64,000 bases of DNA from CADEED01 sp035765415 (GCA_035765415.1 DASTXR010000163.1:23715-87714), one strand, 5' to 3'; shown: positions 25,745 through 35,811, counted from the first letter of the stretch. Notes: a model not told the origin generated them from the letters alone. Made by a program: numbers and translations.

Positions 25745-28021
25745 TCATGGCGAGCGCCGCCAGACGAAGGGATATCGCGAGGCGCGAGCCACGCCAACCA
25801 CGTCCACGCCTGACGTCCCTAAGCCGAGTTCGATGCCGCCGTCGCGCCGAGTGTCGAGCACCCTGGCGCCAGCCGCGCGCCAACGCGCGAGCGTCGCTTC
25901 GCGGGAGCGTGAATTCGCGACACCACCGGCGGCGATGGCCACGACCGCCGCACTGGCCTCTATCCACTCCGGCGCCGACGCCACCGGGCTTGCATGCCGG
26001 CTCACGAGAACCGCATCGCTCGCCAGCGCTTCACGGCCAACGCGCGCGATCAGTTCCCGCTCCGCCGCGACGTCGAGGTCGCCGCCTAGCAGGATGGAGT
26101 GCGCGCCCGCCGAGATGCGCAGCGCGCAGTAACGCCCGCCGCTGCCTGCCGCGAAACTCTGGAAGCGTACTCCATCCCGGTGGAACTCCGAATCCGTGCA
26201 AGTCCGCACGGGCAGCGAGTTCGCGGCCCAGGCGCCACCGACCAGCACGGTCCGCACCGCGCGTTCGAACGCCAGCGTGGCCGCGGCCCGCGCGCGGTCG
26301 CGGTCGAGCGAGGGCAGCACCAGCAGGTCGACGTGGTCGCGCTGCAGGGCATCGAGCGCCGGCAGCACCCATTGGCGGAGCCTCGCACCGCGCGTATTCC
26401 AGCTGTCGCCGGTGTCGAACAGCAGCACATGAGAATGCGTGAACACGAGCGCGGCCGCGCCGCGCCCGGCGTCGAGTACGCTGATGCGCGCCGTGCCCGG
26501 CTCGGGCAGGCGCGACGGCGCGAACAGCAGCGGCAACGCGGCGCAAGCCGCGGACATGCGCAGCGACAGCGGCCAGCGCCGCAACAGCAACAACGCCGCG
26601 AGCGTCGCGAACGGGTACCACCACCATGCAGGCGTCGCGCGCCACAGCGAGAAATGGAGGTCCGCTGTCCAGGTGAGCACCGGCCAGCCCCACTCGTACA
26701 GCGCCGCTGCCATGCCAAAGAAGAAGTGGCACGAGGCAGGCGCCACGAATACCGCGAGCGTGCCCGCCAGCACCAGCGGCACCAGCACGAAAGAAACGAG
26801 CGGGATCGCCACCAGGTTCACGACCAGCCCGGCGATCGACAGCCCGCCGAATACCGCGAACGTGAGCGGCGCGAGCGCCAGCACGATGGCGCATTGCAGG
26901 CGAACGAGGTTCACGAGACGCGTGGCGACCACGGCGGACTCATCGGCCGCGTTCAGGAGAATGACTCCCACGGCCACGAAAGACAGCCAGAACCCCGCCG
27001 ACAGCGGCGCGCGCGGATCGGCGCACAGCACCGCGACCAGCGCCAGCGACCAGACGCGGGCGGCGCCCGCGTGACGCGCGCCCAGCCTCACCCACGCGAA
27101 GAGCACGAGCATGAGCCAGGTGCGCTGCGCCGGCACCGAAAACCCCGACAGCAACGCATAAGCCCCCGCGGCCGCGAGGCCTAACAACATTGCGAACCGC
27201 TCGCGCTCGACACACCTGGCGAACGGCAGCCAGCGCCACGCGTGGCGCGCGACGACGAACGCCGCCAGCGCGAACATCGTGACGTGCAACCCCGAGATGG
27301 CGACCAGGTGCGTGGTGCCGGTGGCGTTGAACACGCGCCACTGGTCGGCGCTCAGCCGATCGGCAAGGCCCACGGCCAGCGCCGTGAGCAGCGCCGCCGC
27401 GTCCGGGTCCACGACCACCTCTGCGATGCGCGTGGCCACGCGCGCACGCAGCGTGTCGACCGACGTGTTCGCCGGCGCGAGACGCGTGTTGAGCGCGGAC
27501 GGCAGCACCCTGCCCGCGAAGTGCACACCATCGCGAAACGCATGGCGCGCGGAATCGGGCCCGGCAAAGTTGCGCACCTCGCCGAGAGGCGCGAGCCGCA
27601 CCAGCAGGCGCCAACGCTCACCCGCGCGAGGCACGAAGGCCGCGTCGCGCCACACCAACCGCGCGCGGCGCGTGCGGGTGTCGCGCGATGCATGTCCTTC
27701 GACGAGCGTTGCGTCGATGTCGAACCGCAGTTCAGGACCCGCGCGCAGCGGAACCGAGCGAATGACGCCGTCGACCAGCAATCGCTCGTCCGCCGCGTCG
27801 GCGGGCACTTGCAGGGCCAGCCATTGGAGCGTGGACGCCCAGCCGATGACCATTCCCGCGAGCAGCGCCGCGAGATGTCGCGCAATCGCAATCTTTCGAA
27901 GGCGCGTGCTGAAGGCCAGCACCGCGCTGGCTCCGGCGAACAGCAGCCACGATGTCGCCGGCAGCGATGCCGAAAACAGCCCCAGCAGCACGCCCGCAAG
28001 CAATGCCAGCGCGCCGGTCAC
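25745..28021 (-). CDS. comEC: ComEC/Rec2 DNA internalisation channel with degenerate metallo-beta-lactamase domain
   Basis: A 758-residue inner-membrane protein for uptake of single-stranded DNA during transformation. It has an N-terminal DUF4131/OB-fold region (about 1-190), the Competence domain with ATGTTHLVAISGLHV and many helices (about 200-495), and a C-terminal MBL-like domain (about 520-758). That last domain is degenerate: the usual SHxDxDHxGG metal motif reads PSLDRDRARA, so both His are lost, and the later HHGS motif reads RHAS. The start is GTG, 33 nt from the divergent DUF2062 gene. The channel call is firm; nuclease activity of the MBL domain is doubtful. Confidence 0.92.
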   Translation of the reverse strand: MTGALALLAGVLLGLFSASLPATSWLLFAGASAVLAFSTRLRKIAIARHLAALLAGMVIGWASTLQWLALQVPADAADERLLVDGVIRSVPLRAGPELRFDIDATLVEGHASRDTRTRRARLVWRDAAFVPRAGERWRLLVRLAPLGEVRNFAGPDSARHAFRDGVHFAGRVLPSALNTRLAPANTSVDTLRARVATRIAEVVVDPDAAALLTALAVGLADRLSADQWRVFNATGTTHLVAISGLHVTMFALAAFVVARHAWRWLPFARCVERERFAMLLGLAAAGAYALLSGFSVPAQRTWLMLVLFAWVRLGARHAGAARVWSLALVAVLCADPRAPLSAGFWLSFVAVGVILLNAADESAVVATRLVNLVRLQCAIVLALAPLTFAVFGGLSIAGLVVNLVAIPLVSFVLVPLVLAGTLAVFVAPASCHFFFGMAAALYEWGWPVLTWTADLHFSLWRATPAWWWYPFATLAALLLLRRWPLSLRMSAACAALPLLFAPSRLPEPGTARISVLDAGRGAAALVFTHSHVLLFDTGDSWNTRGARLRQWVLPALDALQRDHVDLLVLPSLDRDRARAAATLAFERAVRTVLVGGAWAANSLPVRTCTDSEFHRDGVRFQSFAAGSGGRYCALRISAGAHSILLGGDLDVAAERELIARVGREALASDAVLVSRHASPVASAPEWIEASAAVVAIAAGGVANSRSREATLARWRAAGARVLDTRRDGGIELGLGTSGVDVVGVARASRYPFVWRRSP

Positions 28022-28054
28022 GCGTGCCGGCGCCCGATGCTAGAGTGCGCCCCG

Positions 28055-28573
28055 ATGCCACGCCGACTGTTCCGAAAGATCACGCCAAGCAACGAAACGT
28101 TGCGCACACACTGGGCGCTCAAACCGTTCACGCGATTCTTCGGTGACCCCAGGCTGTGGTCGCTGCAGCGGCGCACGGTGACGCCGGCGTTTGGCGCGGG
28201 ACTCGCCATTTGCTTCGTGCCGCTGCCCATTCACATTCCGCTGGCGGCGATAGCCGCCATCTTCTGCCGCATTCACATTCCCACCATCATGCTGACGCTG
28301 ATGTTGATGAACCCGCTGACGTTTGTGCCGCTGTTCATGCTGGCATTCAAAGTGGGCGCCATCGCCACCGGTGCGCCACCCAGCAATTTCCAATTCGAGA
28401 TGAGCTGGGACTGGGTGCAGAACGGCCTGGGTGCCAATTGGAAACCTTTCCTCGTGGGTTGTGGCCTGACCGGCGCGCTGTTTGGCCTGGTGGGCTGGGC
28501 CGCGCTCGACCTGACATGGCGTTACAGCGTGCGCAAGAGATATCGCGAACGCCCGGCGTCCACCAGCGACTAA
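28055..28573 (+). CDS. DUF2062 family membrane protein
   Basis: A 172-residue protein with a basic N-terminus and at least two or three hydrophobic segments (about 44-68, 70-95, 130-150). The Pro-rich motif CFVPLPIHIPLA and MLMNPLTFVPLF are typical of DUF2062. Function unknown. The gene commonly sits between comEC and lolD as here. It is divergent from comEC and its stop abuts the convergent lolD stop. Confidence 0.88.
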   Translation: MPRRLFRKITPSNETLRTHWALKPFTRFFGDPRLWSLQRRTVTPAFGAGLAICFVPLPIHIPLAAIAAIFCRIHIPTIMLTLMLMNPLTFVPLFMLAFKVGAIATGAPPSNFQFEMSWDWVQNGLGANWKPFLVGCGLTGALFGLVGWAALDLTWRYSVRKRYRERPASTSD

Positions 28574-29275
28574 TCAACCGCGTTCGAGCAGATTTCCGCG
28601 TTCCAGTTCGAGGATGCGATCCATGCGCGCCGCCAGGCGGCGGTCGTGCGTGACGACGATGAGGCTGGTCGCCAGCTCCCGGTTCAACTGCAGCATGAGC
28701 TCGAACACCGATTCGGCATTGCCGCCATCGAGATTTCCGGTGGGCTCGTCAGCCAGCACGATGCGCGGATTCGTCACCAGCGCGCGCGCCACGGCGGCCC
28801 GCTGGCGTTCGCCGCCCGACAACTCATGCGGGCGATGGATCAGCCGCTCGCCCAGGCCCACGCGCTGCAGGATCGCGCGCGCCGTGTTTTCCGCGTCCTT
28901 CCTGGGCGTCCGGCGCACCAGCAGCGGCATGGCCACGTTTTCCAGCGCCGAGAATTCCGGCAGCAGGTGATGGAACTGGTAGATGAAGCCGAGCGTGCGG
29001 TTGCGCAATTCGCCGCGCGCCTTCTCTTCGAGAGCGTGGATGTCGCTGCCGGCGATCTTCACGACACCGGCGGTCGGCCGGTCGAGTCCGCCCAGGATCT
29101 GCAGCAGCGTGGTCTTGCCGGATCCCGAGGCGCCGATGATCGCCAGGCGTTCGCCGGCGCGCACCGCCAGGTTCACGCCCTGCAGCACCTGCAGATCGAT
29201 GGGGCCCTGGCGAAACGCGCGTTCGACGCCGGTGGCTTCCATCACGAGCTCGGCTGTCATGACGGCCTCATTCAT
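28574..29275 (-). CDS. lolD: Lipoprotein-releasing system ATPase LolD
   Basis: A 233-residue ATPase of the LolCDE complex, which extracts outer-membrane lipoproteins from the inner membrane for LolA. It has Walker A GASGSGKT (48-55), Q-loop in FIYQFHHLLPEFSALENV (the LolD signature), LSGGERQR and Walker B IVLADEPTGNLD. It overlaps lolE by 8 nt. In this genome the ATPase gene follows both permease genes. Confidence 0.97.
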   Translation of the reverse strand: MNEAVMTAELVMEATGVERAFRQGPIDLQVLQGVNLAVRAGERLAIIGASGSGKTTLLQILGGLDRPTAGVVKIAGSDIHALEEKARGELRNRTLGFIYQFHHLLPEFSALENVAMPLLVRRTPRKDAENTARAILQRVGLGERLIHRPHELSGGERQRAAVARALVTNPRIVLADEPTGNLDGGNAESVFELMLQLNRELATSLIVVTHDRRLAARMDRILELERGNLLERG

Positions 29276-30530
29276 GGCGCAGGGCCTCCGCCGGCAGCGT
29301 GCGCGAAGCGCGCCACGCGGGGTAGATAGTGGCCAGCGCCGACAGCGCCAGCGCCACGCCGGATACCTGCAGGACGTCGCCGAGACGCACTTCGGAAGGG
29401 AGATCGCTCATGAGGTACACACTCGCATCGAGGAATTGAATGCCGAAAGCCTTTTCGATGGCGTGGATGACGTCGGTGACGTACAGCGCCAGCGCCCAGC
29501 CGAGAAACGCGCCGGCGATCGTGCCGACGAGGCCGATCAACGCGCCCTGCACCAGGAACACCTTGAGCACGTTGACGGGCGCCGCGCCGATGGTGCGCAG
29601 GATGGCGATGTCCGTCTGCTTCTCTTTCACGATCATCACCAGCGTTGCCACCAGGTTGATCGCGGCGACCACCACGAGGATCAGCAGGATGAAAAACATC
29701 ATGGACTTCGTGAGCTCGATCGAGAGGAAGAAATTCGCATGGTCGCGCGTCCAGTCGTTGACGAAGTAGCCGGCGCCGTCGTAGTCGATGGCGCGCGCCA
29801 CGGTGCGCACCATCAGCGGCGCGAGGAACGGATCCTCGAGCGCCAGGCGCAGGCCGGTCACGCTGTTCCCGAGGCGATAGAGCGTGGCGGCGTCGTTCAT
29901 GTGCGTGAGCGCGAGTCCGCGGTCGAACTCGTACATGCCGGACTCGAAGACGCCGATGACCGTGAAGCGACGCATGCGCGGCGCAAAGCCTGCCGGTGTG
30001 GGGCTGCCCTCGGGCGCCATGACCACCACCTTGTCGCCCGTCTTCACGGCGAGCTCCAGAGCGAGCGCGCTGCCGAGGATGATCTGGAATTTTCCGGCCT
30101 GCAGCGACTCGAGCTTTCCCTCGCGCATCCGGCCGCCGAGGCCCACCGCCTTCACCTCTTCTTCAGGAAGGATGCCGCGCACCATCGCGCCAGCCACGCG
30201 ATCGCCATTGGCGAGCAGGCTGCGCGATTCCACGTAAGGAACCACCGCCACCACGCCCGGCTCGCGCGCGGCGTCGCGCTGCGCCTGGCGCCAGTTGGCA
30301 ATCTCGCCTTCGATGCCGGTGATGGTGGCGTGCGAGGTGACGGTCAGCATGCGGCTGCGCAGCTCGCGCTCGAACCCGTTCAGCACCGAGAGCACGACGA
30401 TGAGCACGGCCACGCCCAGCGCGAGCCCGATGACCGACATCGACGCGACGAACGACACGAAGCCGCTGCGATGCGTGGACCGCAGGTACCGCGTGCCTAT
30501 CTTCCATTCATAGGACCAGTCGAAGCTCAT
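29268..30530 (-). CDS. lolE: Lipoprotein-releasing system permease, LolC/LolE family (second copy)
   Basis: A 420-residue inner-membrane protein with four transmembrane helices: one near 25-48 and three in the last 150 residues (about 275-300, 320-345, 380-400), separated by a large periplasmic domain. It contains SVLNGFERELRSRML and TDIAILRTIGAAP, standard for LolC/E. Its ATG overlaps the stop of the upstream paralogue by 4 nt. The lolE label follows position; the two permeases are clear paralogues and the exact C/E assignment is inferred. Confidence 0.93.
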   Translation of the reverse strand: MSFDWSYEWKIGTRYLRSTHRSGFVSFVASMSVIGLALGVAVLIVVLSVLNGFERELRSRMLTVTSHATITGIEGEIANWRQAQRDAAREPGVVAVVPYVESRSLLANGDRVAGAMVRGILPEEEVKAVGLGGRMREGKLESLQAGKFQIILGSALALELAVKTGDKVVVMAPEGSPTPAGFAPRMRRFTVIGVFESGMYEFDRGLALTHMNDAATLYRLGNSVTGLRLALEDPFLAPLMVRTVARAIDYDGAGYFVNDWTRDHANFFLSIELTKSMMFFILLILVVVAAINLVATLVMIVKEKQTDIAILRTIGAAPVNVLKVFLVQGALIGLVGTIAGAFLGWALALYVTDVIHAIEKAFGIQFLDASVYLMSDLPSEVRLGDVLQVSGVALALSALATIYPAWRASRTLPAEALRHE

Positions 30531-31777
30531 TCGTATCTCAGCGCGTCGGCTGGCGGAATGCGCGAGGCGCGGAACGCCGGGTAGATAGTGGCGGCCAGCG
30601 TTATCAGCATGGAGATGCCGGCGATCCAGACGATCTGCCCGAAGCGCAGCTCCGAGGGGATGCGTGTAACCATGTACACGTCGGAGCTGAAGATCTCGAA
30701 GCTGAACAGCCGTTCGAGGAACGCGGCGGCCGGCCCGGCGTAGTAACCCAGCCAGCAACCGAGCACGACTCCGAGCGCGACGCCGAACCACGCGATGACG
30801 CTGCCCTGGATCAGGAAGATGGCCATGACGCGGCGCGGTGACGTGCCCAGCGTGCGCAGGATGGCGATATCGGTGCGCTTGTCGGTCACCACCATCGCGA
30901 GCATCGCCACGAGATAGAAGGCCGCGACCGCGATGATCAGCATGAGGATGATCGCAACCATGGTCTTCTCGATGCGGATGGCGCGGAAATAGCTGGCGTG
31001 GTCCACGGTCCAGTCGCGCACCTCCACGCCCGCCGGCAACAGCTTTGCGAGCGTGGCCGAATTTTCGCTGGCCTCGAGTGCGTTGCCGAAATTCACGTGC
31101 AGCGACATGCGTGCATCCGGGTTCGGCAACAGCGCGCGCACGTCTTCGATGGCGGCGATCAGCAATTCGCCGTCGTAGTCCTGCAATGCCGCGTCGAACA
31201 CACCGGCCACCAGGAATTCCCGCAACCTCGGTTCCGGCACTCCGTTCGCGTCGGTCGTGGGCACCAGCACCGAGATCGGATCGCCCACGCCCAGCCCTAA
31301 CATCTGTGCGATGCCGCGGCCGATGATGACGTGATCGGAACCGGCCTCGAGATCGGCGAGCCTGCCTTCGACGATGGCGCTGGCAATCCGCGCGACCTCG
31401 CCTTCGTGGTTGGGATCGATGCCGCGAAGCCGCACGGGCAGCATGTCCGGCTTGCGCACCGCCAGCGCCTCGATTTCGATGAACGGGGCGGCGCCCGTGA
31501 CATTCGGCGCGCGTCGCACGATCTGCGCAAGGCTGCTCCAGTCGGGCGTGGCCCTGGAATCGGGCGCGACGAAAACGCGCGCATGCGCCGACAGCGCCAG
31601 CAACCGGTCGCGCAACTCCCCTCCCAGGCCATTCATGACCGACAGGATCACGATGAGCGCGGTCACGCCCAGGCACACGCACAGCAGCGAAACCCAGGTG
31701 ATGAACGAAACGAAGAACTTGTGGGAGCGGGCCCGCACGTAGCGCAGGCCGATGAACAAGGGCAGGGAATTCAGCAT
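30527..31777 (-). CDS. lolC: Lipoprotein-releasing system permease, LolC/LolE family (first copy)
   Basis: A 416-residue paralogue of the next gene with the same four-helix layout. It shares the N-terminal ALIVILSVMNGLGGELRDRLLALSAHARV region and TDIAILRTLGTSPRRVM near the second helix. The two would form the LolC-LolE heterodimer with LolD. It is the first gene of lolC-lolE-lolD. The intergenic region to the divergent BamE-like gene is 143 bp and should hold its promoter. Confidence 0.94.
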   Translation of the reverse strand: MLNSLPLFIGLRYVRARSHKFFVSFITWVSLLCVCLGVTALIVILSVMNGLGGELRDRLLALSAHARVFVAPDSRATPDWSSLAQIVRRAPNVTGAAPFIEIEALAVRKPDMLPVRLRGIDPNHEGEVARIASAIVEGRLADLEAGSDHVIIGRGIAQMLGLGVGDPISVLVPTTDANGVPEPRLREFLVAGVFDAALQDYDGELLIAAIEDVRALLPNPDARMSLHVNFGNALEASENSATLAKLLPAGVEVRDWTVDHASYFRAIRIEKTMVAIILMLIIAVAAFYLVAMLAMVVTDKRTDIAILRTLGTSPRRVMAIFLIQGSVIAWFGVALGVVLGCWLGYYAGPAAAFLERLFSFEIFSSDVYMVTRIPSELRFGQIVWIAGISMLITLAATIYPAFRASRIPPADALRYE

Positions 31778-31877
31778 TGCGCGGGATTCTGGGCCAAAAA
31801 TCGGACGGAGATCACAAAAGCACTGTTAGTTTGAGTCGGTACATGGCGACAGCGGCTGACTTTGCCACAGCGGGGGG

Positions 31878-31883
31878 TATATT
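31878..31883 (+). promoter_or_regulatory. Possible -10 element for the small BamE-like gene
   Basis: TATATT lies 38 nt upstream of the ATG at 31921, with a weak -35 candidate (CTGACT) 16 nt further upstream. The region around it is relatively AT-rich compared with flanking genes. Low-confidence call. Confidence 0.35.
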
Positions 31884-31920
31884 GCCGCCACGGTCGAGTC
31901 GCCGGCCGCAGGAGAAAGCC

Positions 31921-32217
31921 ATGCTTGCCCGCACCATCAGGTTCAGTTGGATTTTAGCTGCAACGTTTGCAGCCTCAGTGCCACCCGCCGCGGTCAGCGA
32001 GACTCTGGCCATCGACGGCCAGGTCGCCATCAAACCCGCCGGGATCGAAACCCCGCTGCGCGGATCCACGATGACCGCCGTCGAACAGAAATTCGGCGCC
32101 CCGGCCAACAAGAGTGGGCCCGTAGGCAATCCCGCCATCACCAAGTGGTTCTACCCGAACTTCGTGGTCGTGTTCGAGAACGACAAGGTTCTGCACGCGG
32201 TGGTCGTGTCGAGCTGA
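31921..32217 (+). CDS. Small exported protein with BamE-like repeat, function unknown
   Basis: A 98-residue protein starting after a strong Shine-Dalgarno sequence (AGGAG, 6 nt spacing). A signal peptide ends near VSE (about residue 26). The mature part of about 70 residues contains RGSTMTAVEQKFGAP and WFYPNFVVVFENDKVLHAVV. This resembles the BamE/SmpA-type fold, in which a G-x-T-xx-V-xxxxG-x-P motif is followed by a beta hairpin, but no lipobox is present. It could be a periplasmic envelope-maintenance protein. The assignment rests on motif similarity only. Confidence 0.7.
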   Translation: MLARTIRFSWILAATFAASVPPAAVSETLAIDGQVAIKPAGIETPLRGSTMTAVEQKFGAPANKSGPVGNPAITKWFYPNFVVVFENDKVLHAVVVSS

Positions 32218-32236
32218 TCGCCTTCTGATAATGAGC

Positions 32237-32255
32237 GGCGCGCCCCGGGCGCGCC
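32237..32255. other. GC-rich hairpin downstream of the small BamE-like gene
   Basis: GGCGCGCC (32237-32244), a 3-nt loop CCG, and GGCGCGCC (32248-32255) form an 8-bp self-complementary stem 20 nt after the stop at 32217. No T-run follows, so it is not a classical terminator, but it may attenuate read-through into mfd. Confidence 0.4.
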
Positions 32256-32340
32256 TCGTTCAATGGGCACGGCAGCAGACCGTGCGTGGGTCGTGACGGC
32301 GGAGTAAGCTGCCGCGCTTTTCGCACCGACCCCGCCTTAG

Positions 32341-35300
32341 ATGCCTGCATTGCTCCACCCGGCCCTGCCCAGCCCCAAGTCGCGCCAGCACTGGCACCAG
32401 CTCTATGGCTCCGCGCGCAGCCTGGCGCTGGCCGAAGCCGTTGAATCGGACACACGCCCGTACCTGGTCATCGCGCGCGATGCGCGTGAGCTCGACCAGC
32501 TTCGCGCCGAGCTCGCGTTCTTCCTCGGCGGCAGCCGGTCCATTCATGTGCTGCCGGACTGGGAAGTCCTGCCCTACGACCTGTTCTCGCCGCATCCCGA
32601 CATCATCTCCGAACGCCTCGCGGCGCTCGCGGAAATGCCGCGGCTCAAATCGGCGGTGCTGCTGGCCGCGGCGGACACGCTGGGCCAGCGCATCGCGCCG
32701 CGGGGTTACGTGGACGGCCGGACGTTCAACCTGTCGGTGGGCGACAAGCTGCCCATCGAGCCGCTGCGTGCGCGGCTGGTGGAATCCGGCTATGCCTCGG
32801 TGTCGCAGGTCAGCGCGCCGGGCGAATTCGCGCTGCGCGGATCGCTGTTCGACGTCTACCCCATGGGCGCCGGCACCCCGCTGCGCGTCGACCTGTTCGA
32901 CGACGAGATCGAAGCGATCCGCGAATTCGATCCCGACACCCAGCGTTCCGGTGAATCGCTGAAACAGGTGCGCCTGCTGCCGGGCCGCGAAATGCCGCTG
33001 GACGCGGACTCGGTCAAGGCGTTCCGCCTGCGTTACCGCAAGCGCTTCGAGGGCGACCCCACGAAGAGCGTGATCTATCGCGGCGTCAGCGATGGGCTCG
33101 CCCCTCCGGGCATCGAGTTCTACCTGCCGCTGTTCTTCGACACCACCGATACGCTGCTCGACTATCTACCCACGGACACGGTGGTGTGCGCGGGCGCGGA
33201 AATGCCCGCCGCCGTGGAACGCGCCGCGCGCAGCATCGCCGAACGATACGAAGAGCGGCGGCACGACGTGGAGCGCCCGGTGCTCGCACCGGATGAGCTG
33301 TACCTCGCGCCCGAAGAACTGCAGGCGCGGCTCGACAATTTCACGCGCATCGATCTCGAGAGCTTCAAGGTCGAGGATCCCGCCAGGGGCTTCAACTTCG
33401 CCACCGCAGCGCCGCAGGAATGGCGCATCGACCTGCGCTCCGAGCGGCCGCTCGCGCCGCTCGAAAATTTTCTCGACACGTATCCGGGACGCGTATTGCT
33501 GGCCGCGGATTCCGCCGGGCGGCGCGAAGTGCTGCTCGAGATGTTGCGGGCGCACGGGCTCAAGCCCAAGGGTGTCGCCGGCTGGCACGAGTTCGTCGAG
33601 AGTGATGCACCCTTCGCGCTGTGCGTGGCGCCGGAGATGGCCGGGCTCAACATCCTCACGCCGCCCATCGCCGTGCTCGGCGAAGCGCAACTGTTCGGCC
33701 AGCGCGCGCGGCAGGAACGCCGGCGGCGGCGCGCGGCTTCCGATCCCCAGGCGATCCTTCGCGACCTCACGACGCTGGGCCCCGGCTCGCCCGTGGTGCA
33801 CGAGGAGTACGGCGTGGGCCGCTATCTCGGGCTGCAGGTGATGCAGGTCGCCGGCCAGGACGGCGAGTTCGTGGTGCTCGAGTACGCGGGCGGCGACAAG
33901 CTGTACGTGCCCGTGCAGCAGCTTCACCTGGTCTCGCGTTACTCGGGCGCCGCGCCCGAAAGCGCGCCGCTGCACAAGCTGGGCACCGACCAGTGGGCCA
34001 AGGCGCGCAAACGCGCCGCCGACAAGATCCGCGACGTGGCCGCCGAGCTGCTCGACCTCTACGCCCAGCGCCAGGCTCGCCGCGGGCCGTCGCTGCCGTC
34101 GAAGGAACTGGAGTACCAGGCGTTCACGAGCAGCTTCCCGTTCGAGGAAACCGCCGACCAGGCCGAAGCCATTCGCCAGGTGCTGCAGGATCTGGACAAT
34201 GAAAAACCCATGGATCGCGTGGTGTGCGGTGACGTGGGCTTCGGCAAGACCGAAGTGGCCATGCGTGCGGCGTTTGTCGCCGCGCAGGCCGGCAAGCAGG
34301 TGGCGGTGCTGGTGCCGACGACGCTGCTCGCCGAGCAGCACACCAACAACTTTCGCGATCGTTTCGCCGACTGGCCGGTCCGCATCGAGTCACTGTCGCG
34401 TTTCAGGAGCGGCAAGGAATCGAACGCGGTGCTCGATGGCATCGAGCGCGGCACGGTGGACATCGTCATCGCCACGCAGAAGCTGCTGCACGCCAACGTC
34501 CGGTTCAAGGATCTCGGGCTCATCATCGTCGATGAAGAGCACCGCTTCGGCGTACGCGACAAGGAGAAGCTGAAGACGCTGCGCGCCGAAGTGCACGTGC
34601 TGACGCTCACGGCCACGCCGATTCCGCGCACGCTGAACATGGCACTGGGCGGATTGCGCGACCTGTCACTCATCACGACGCCACCGGCCGAGCGGCTCGC
34701 GATCAAGACCTTCGTCACCGAGTGGCACGCGCCCACGCTGCGCGAGGCCGCGTTGCGCGAGTTCCGCCGCGGCGGCCAGGTGTATTTCGTGCACAACGTG
34801 GTCGAGACCATCGAGAAGACGGCACAGGAAATCGCCAGGCTCATTCCGGAAGCCGAGGTGCGCGTCGGTCACGGGCAGATGCGGGAGCGCGATCTCGAGC
34901 AGCTCATGGTCGACTTCTATCACCGCCGCTTCAATTTCCTGGTGTGCACCACCATCATCGAAAGCGGCATCGACGTGCCCACGGCCAACACCATCATGAT
35001 CGATCGGGCGGACAAGCTCGGCCTCGCGCAGCTGCACCAGCTTCGCGGCCGCGTCGGACGTTCGCATCACCGGGCCTATGCGTACCTGCTGACGCCGCCG
35101 CGCAAGGCGCTGTCGCTGGATGCCGTCAAGCGGCTCGAAGCCATCGAATCGCTCGAGGACCTCGGCGCCGGATTCGTGCTGGCCACGCACGATCTCGAGA
35201 TCCGCGGCGCCGGCGAGTTGTTAGGCGAGTCGCAGAGCGGCGAGCTCACGGAGATCGGCCTCACCATGTACCTCGACCTGCTCGAGCAGGCCGTGAAAGC

Positions 35301-35811
35301 GCTCAAGGAAGGCAAGGAACCGGTCCTGGACCGCCCGCTCGCCGCCACCGCGGAGGTGGAGCTGCGATTGCCGGCGCTGCTGCCGGAGAGTTTCGTGGCC
35401 GACGTTCCCGTGCGGCTGGCGCTGTACAAGCGCCTGGCGGCCGCGCCCGACAATGCCGCCATCGACGCGTTGACCGAAGAGATCGTGGACCGCTTCGGGC
35501 CGCTGCCGCCGCCTGCCACCAACCTGCTGCGCGTGGCAAGGCTCAAACTCGCGGCGCGCGCCATCGGAATCCGCCGACTCGACCTGGGCCCGCAAGGTGG
35601 CTACGCGCTGTTCGAGGAGCAGAACCAGGTGGACCCGCGTGCTGTCATACGCCTGGTGCAACACCCGGACCGGGACTATCGCCTGGAGGGCTCGCTCAAG
35701 TTGCGGATATCGCGCGAGACCGACGAGGACGCGGAACGTTTCGAGTTTGCCGAAGATTTCCTCGCCGAGCTCAAGGGCGCTGCAAAGCCACGCGGTGCGA
35801 ACAGACAATAA
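32341..35811 (+). CDS. mfd: Transcription-repair coupling factor Mfd
   Basis: A 1156-residue translocase that removes stalled RNA polymerase and recruits UvrA. It has the UvrB-homology N-terminal region (about 1-330), the RNA-polymerase-interacting domain near 480-545 (VVHEEYGVGRYLG), an SF2 helicase with Walker A GDVGFGKTE near 631 and DEEHRFG near 731, and the C-terminal regulatory domain (about 1010-1150). Length matches the family. It is followed after 22 nt by csiV, as in other gammaproteobacteria. Confidence 0.97.
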   Translation: MPALLHPALPSPKSRQHWHQLYGSARSLALAEAVESDTRPYLVIARDARELDQLRAELAFFLGGSRSIHVLPDWEVLPYDLFSPHPDIISERLAALAEMPRLKSAVLLAAADTLGQRIAPRGYVDGRTFNLSVGDKLPIEPLRARLVESGYASVSQVSAPGEFALRGSLFDVYPMGAGTPLRVDLFDDEIEAIREFDPDTQRSGESLKQVRLLPGREMPLDADSVKAFRLRYRKRFEGDPTKSVIYRGVSDGLAPPGIEFYLPLFFDTTDTLLDYLPTDTVVCAGAEMPAAVERAARSIAERYEERRHDVERPVLAPDELYLAPEELQARLDNFTRIDLESFKVEDPARGFNFATAAPQEWRIDLRSERPLAPLENFLDTYPGRVLLAADSAGRREVLLEMLRAHGLKPKGVAGWHEFVESDAPFALCVAPEMAGLNILTPPIAVLGEAQLFGQRARQERRRRRAASDPQAILRDLTTLGPGSPVVHEEYGVGRYLGLQVMQVAGQDGEFVVLEYAGGDKLYVPVQQLHLVSRYSGAAPESAPLHKLGTDQWAKARKRAADKIRDVAAELLDLYAQRQARRGPSLPSKELEYQAFTSSFPFEETADQAEAIRQVLQDLDNEKPMDRVVCGDVGFGKTEVAMRAAFVAAQAGKQVAVLVPTTLLAEQHTNNFRDRFADWPVRIESLSRFRSGKESNAVLDGIERGTVDIVIATQKLLHANVRFKDLGLIIVDEEHRFGVRDKEKLKTLRAEVHVLTLTATPIPRTLNMALGGLRDLSLITTPPAERLAIKTFVTEWHAPTLREAALREFRRGGQVYFVHNVVETIEKTAQEIARLIPEAEVRVGHGQMRERDLEQLMVDFYHRRFNFLVCTTIIESGIDVPTANTIMIDRADKLGLAQLHQLRGRVGRSHHRAYAYLLTPPRKALSLDAVKRLEAIESLEDLGAGFVLATHDLEIRGAGELLGESQSGELTEIGLTMYLDLLEQAVKALKEGKEPVLDRPLAATAEVELRLPALLPESFVADVPVRLALYKRLAAAPDNAAIDALTEEIVDRFGPLPPPATNLLRVARLKLAARAIGIRRLDLGPQGGYALFEEQNQVDPRAVIRLVQHPDRDYRLEGSLKLRISRETDEDAERFEFAEDFLAELKGAAKPRGANRQ

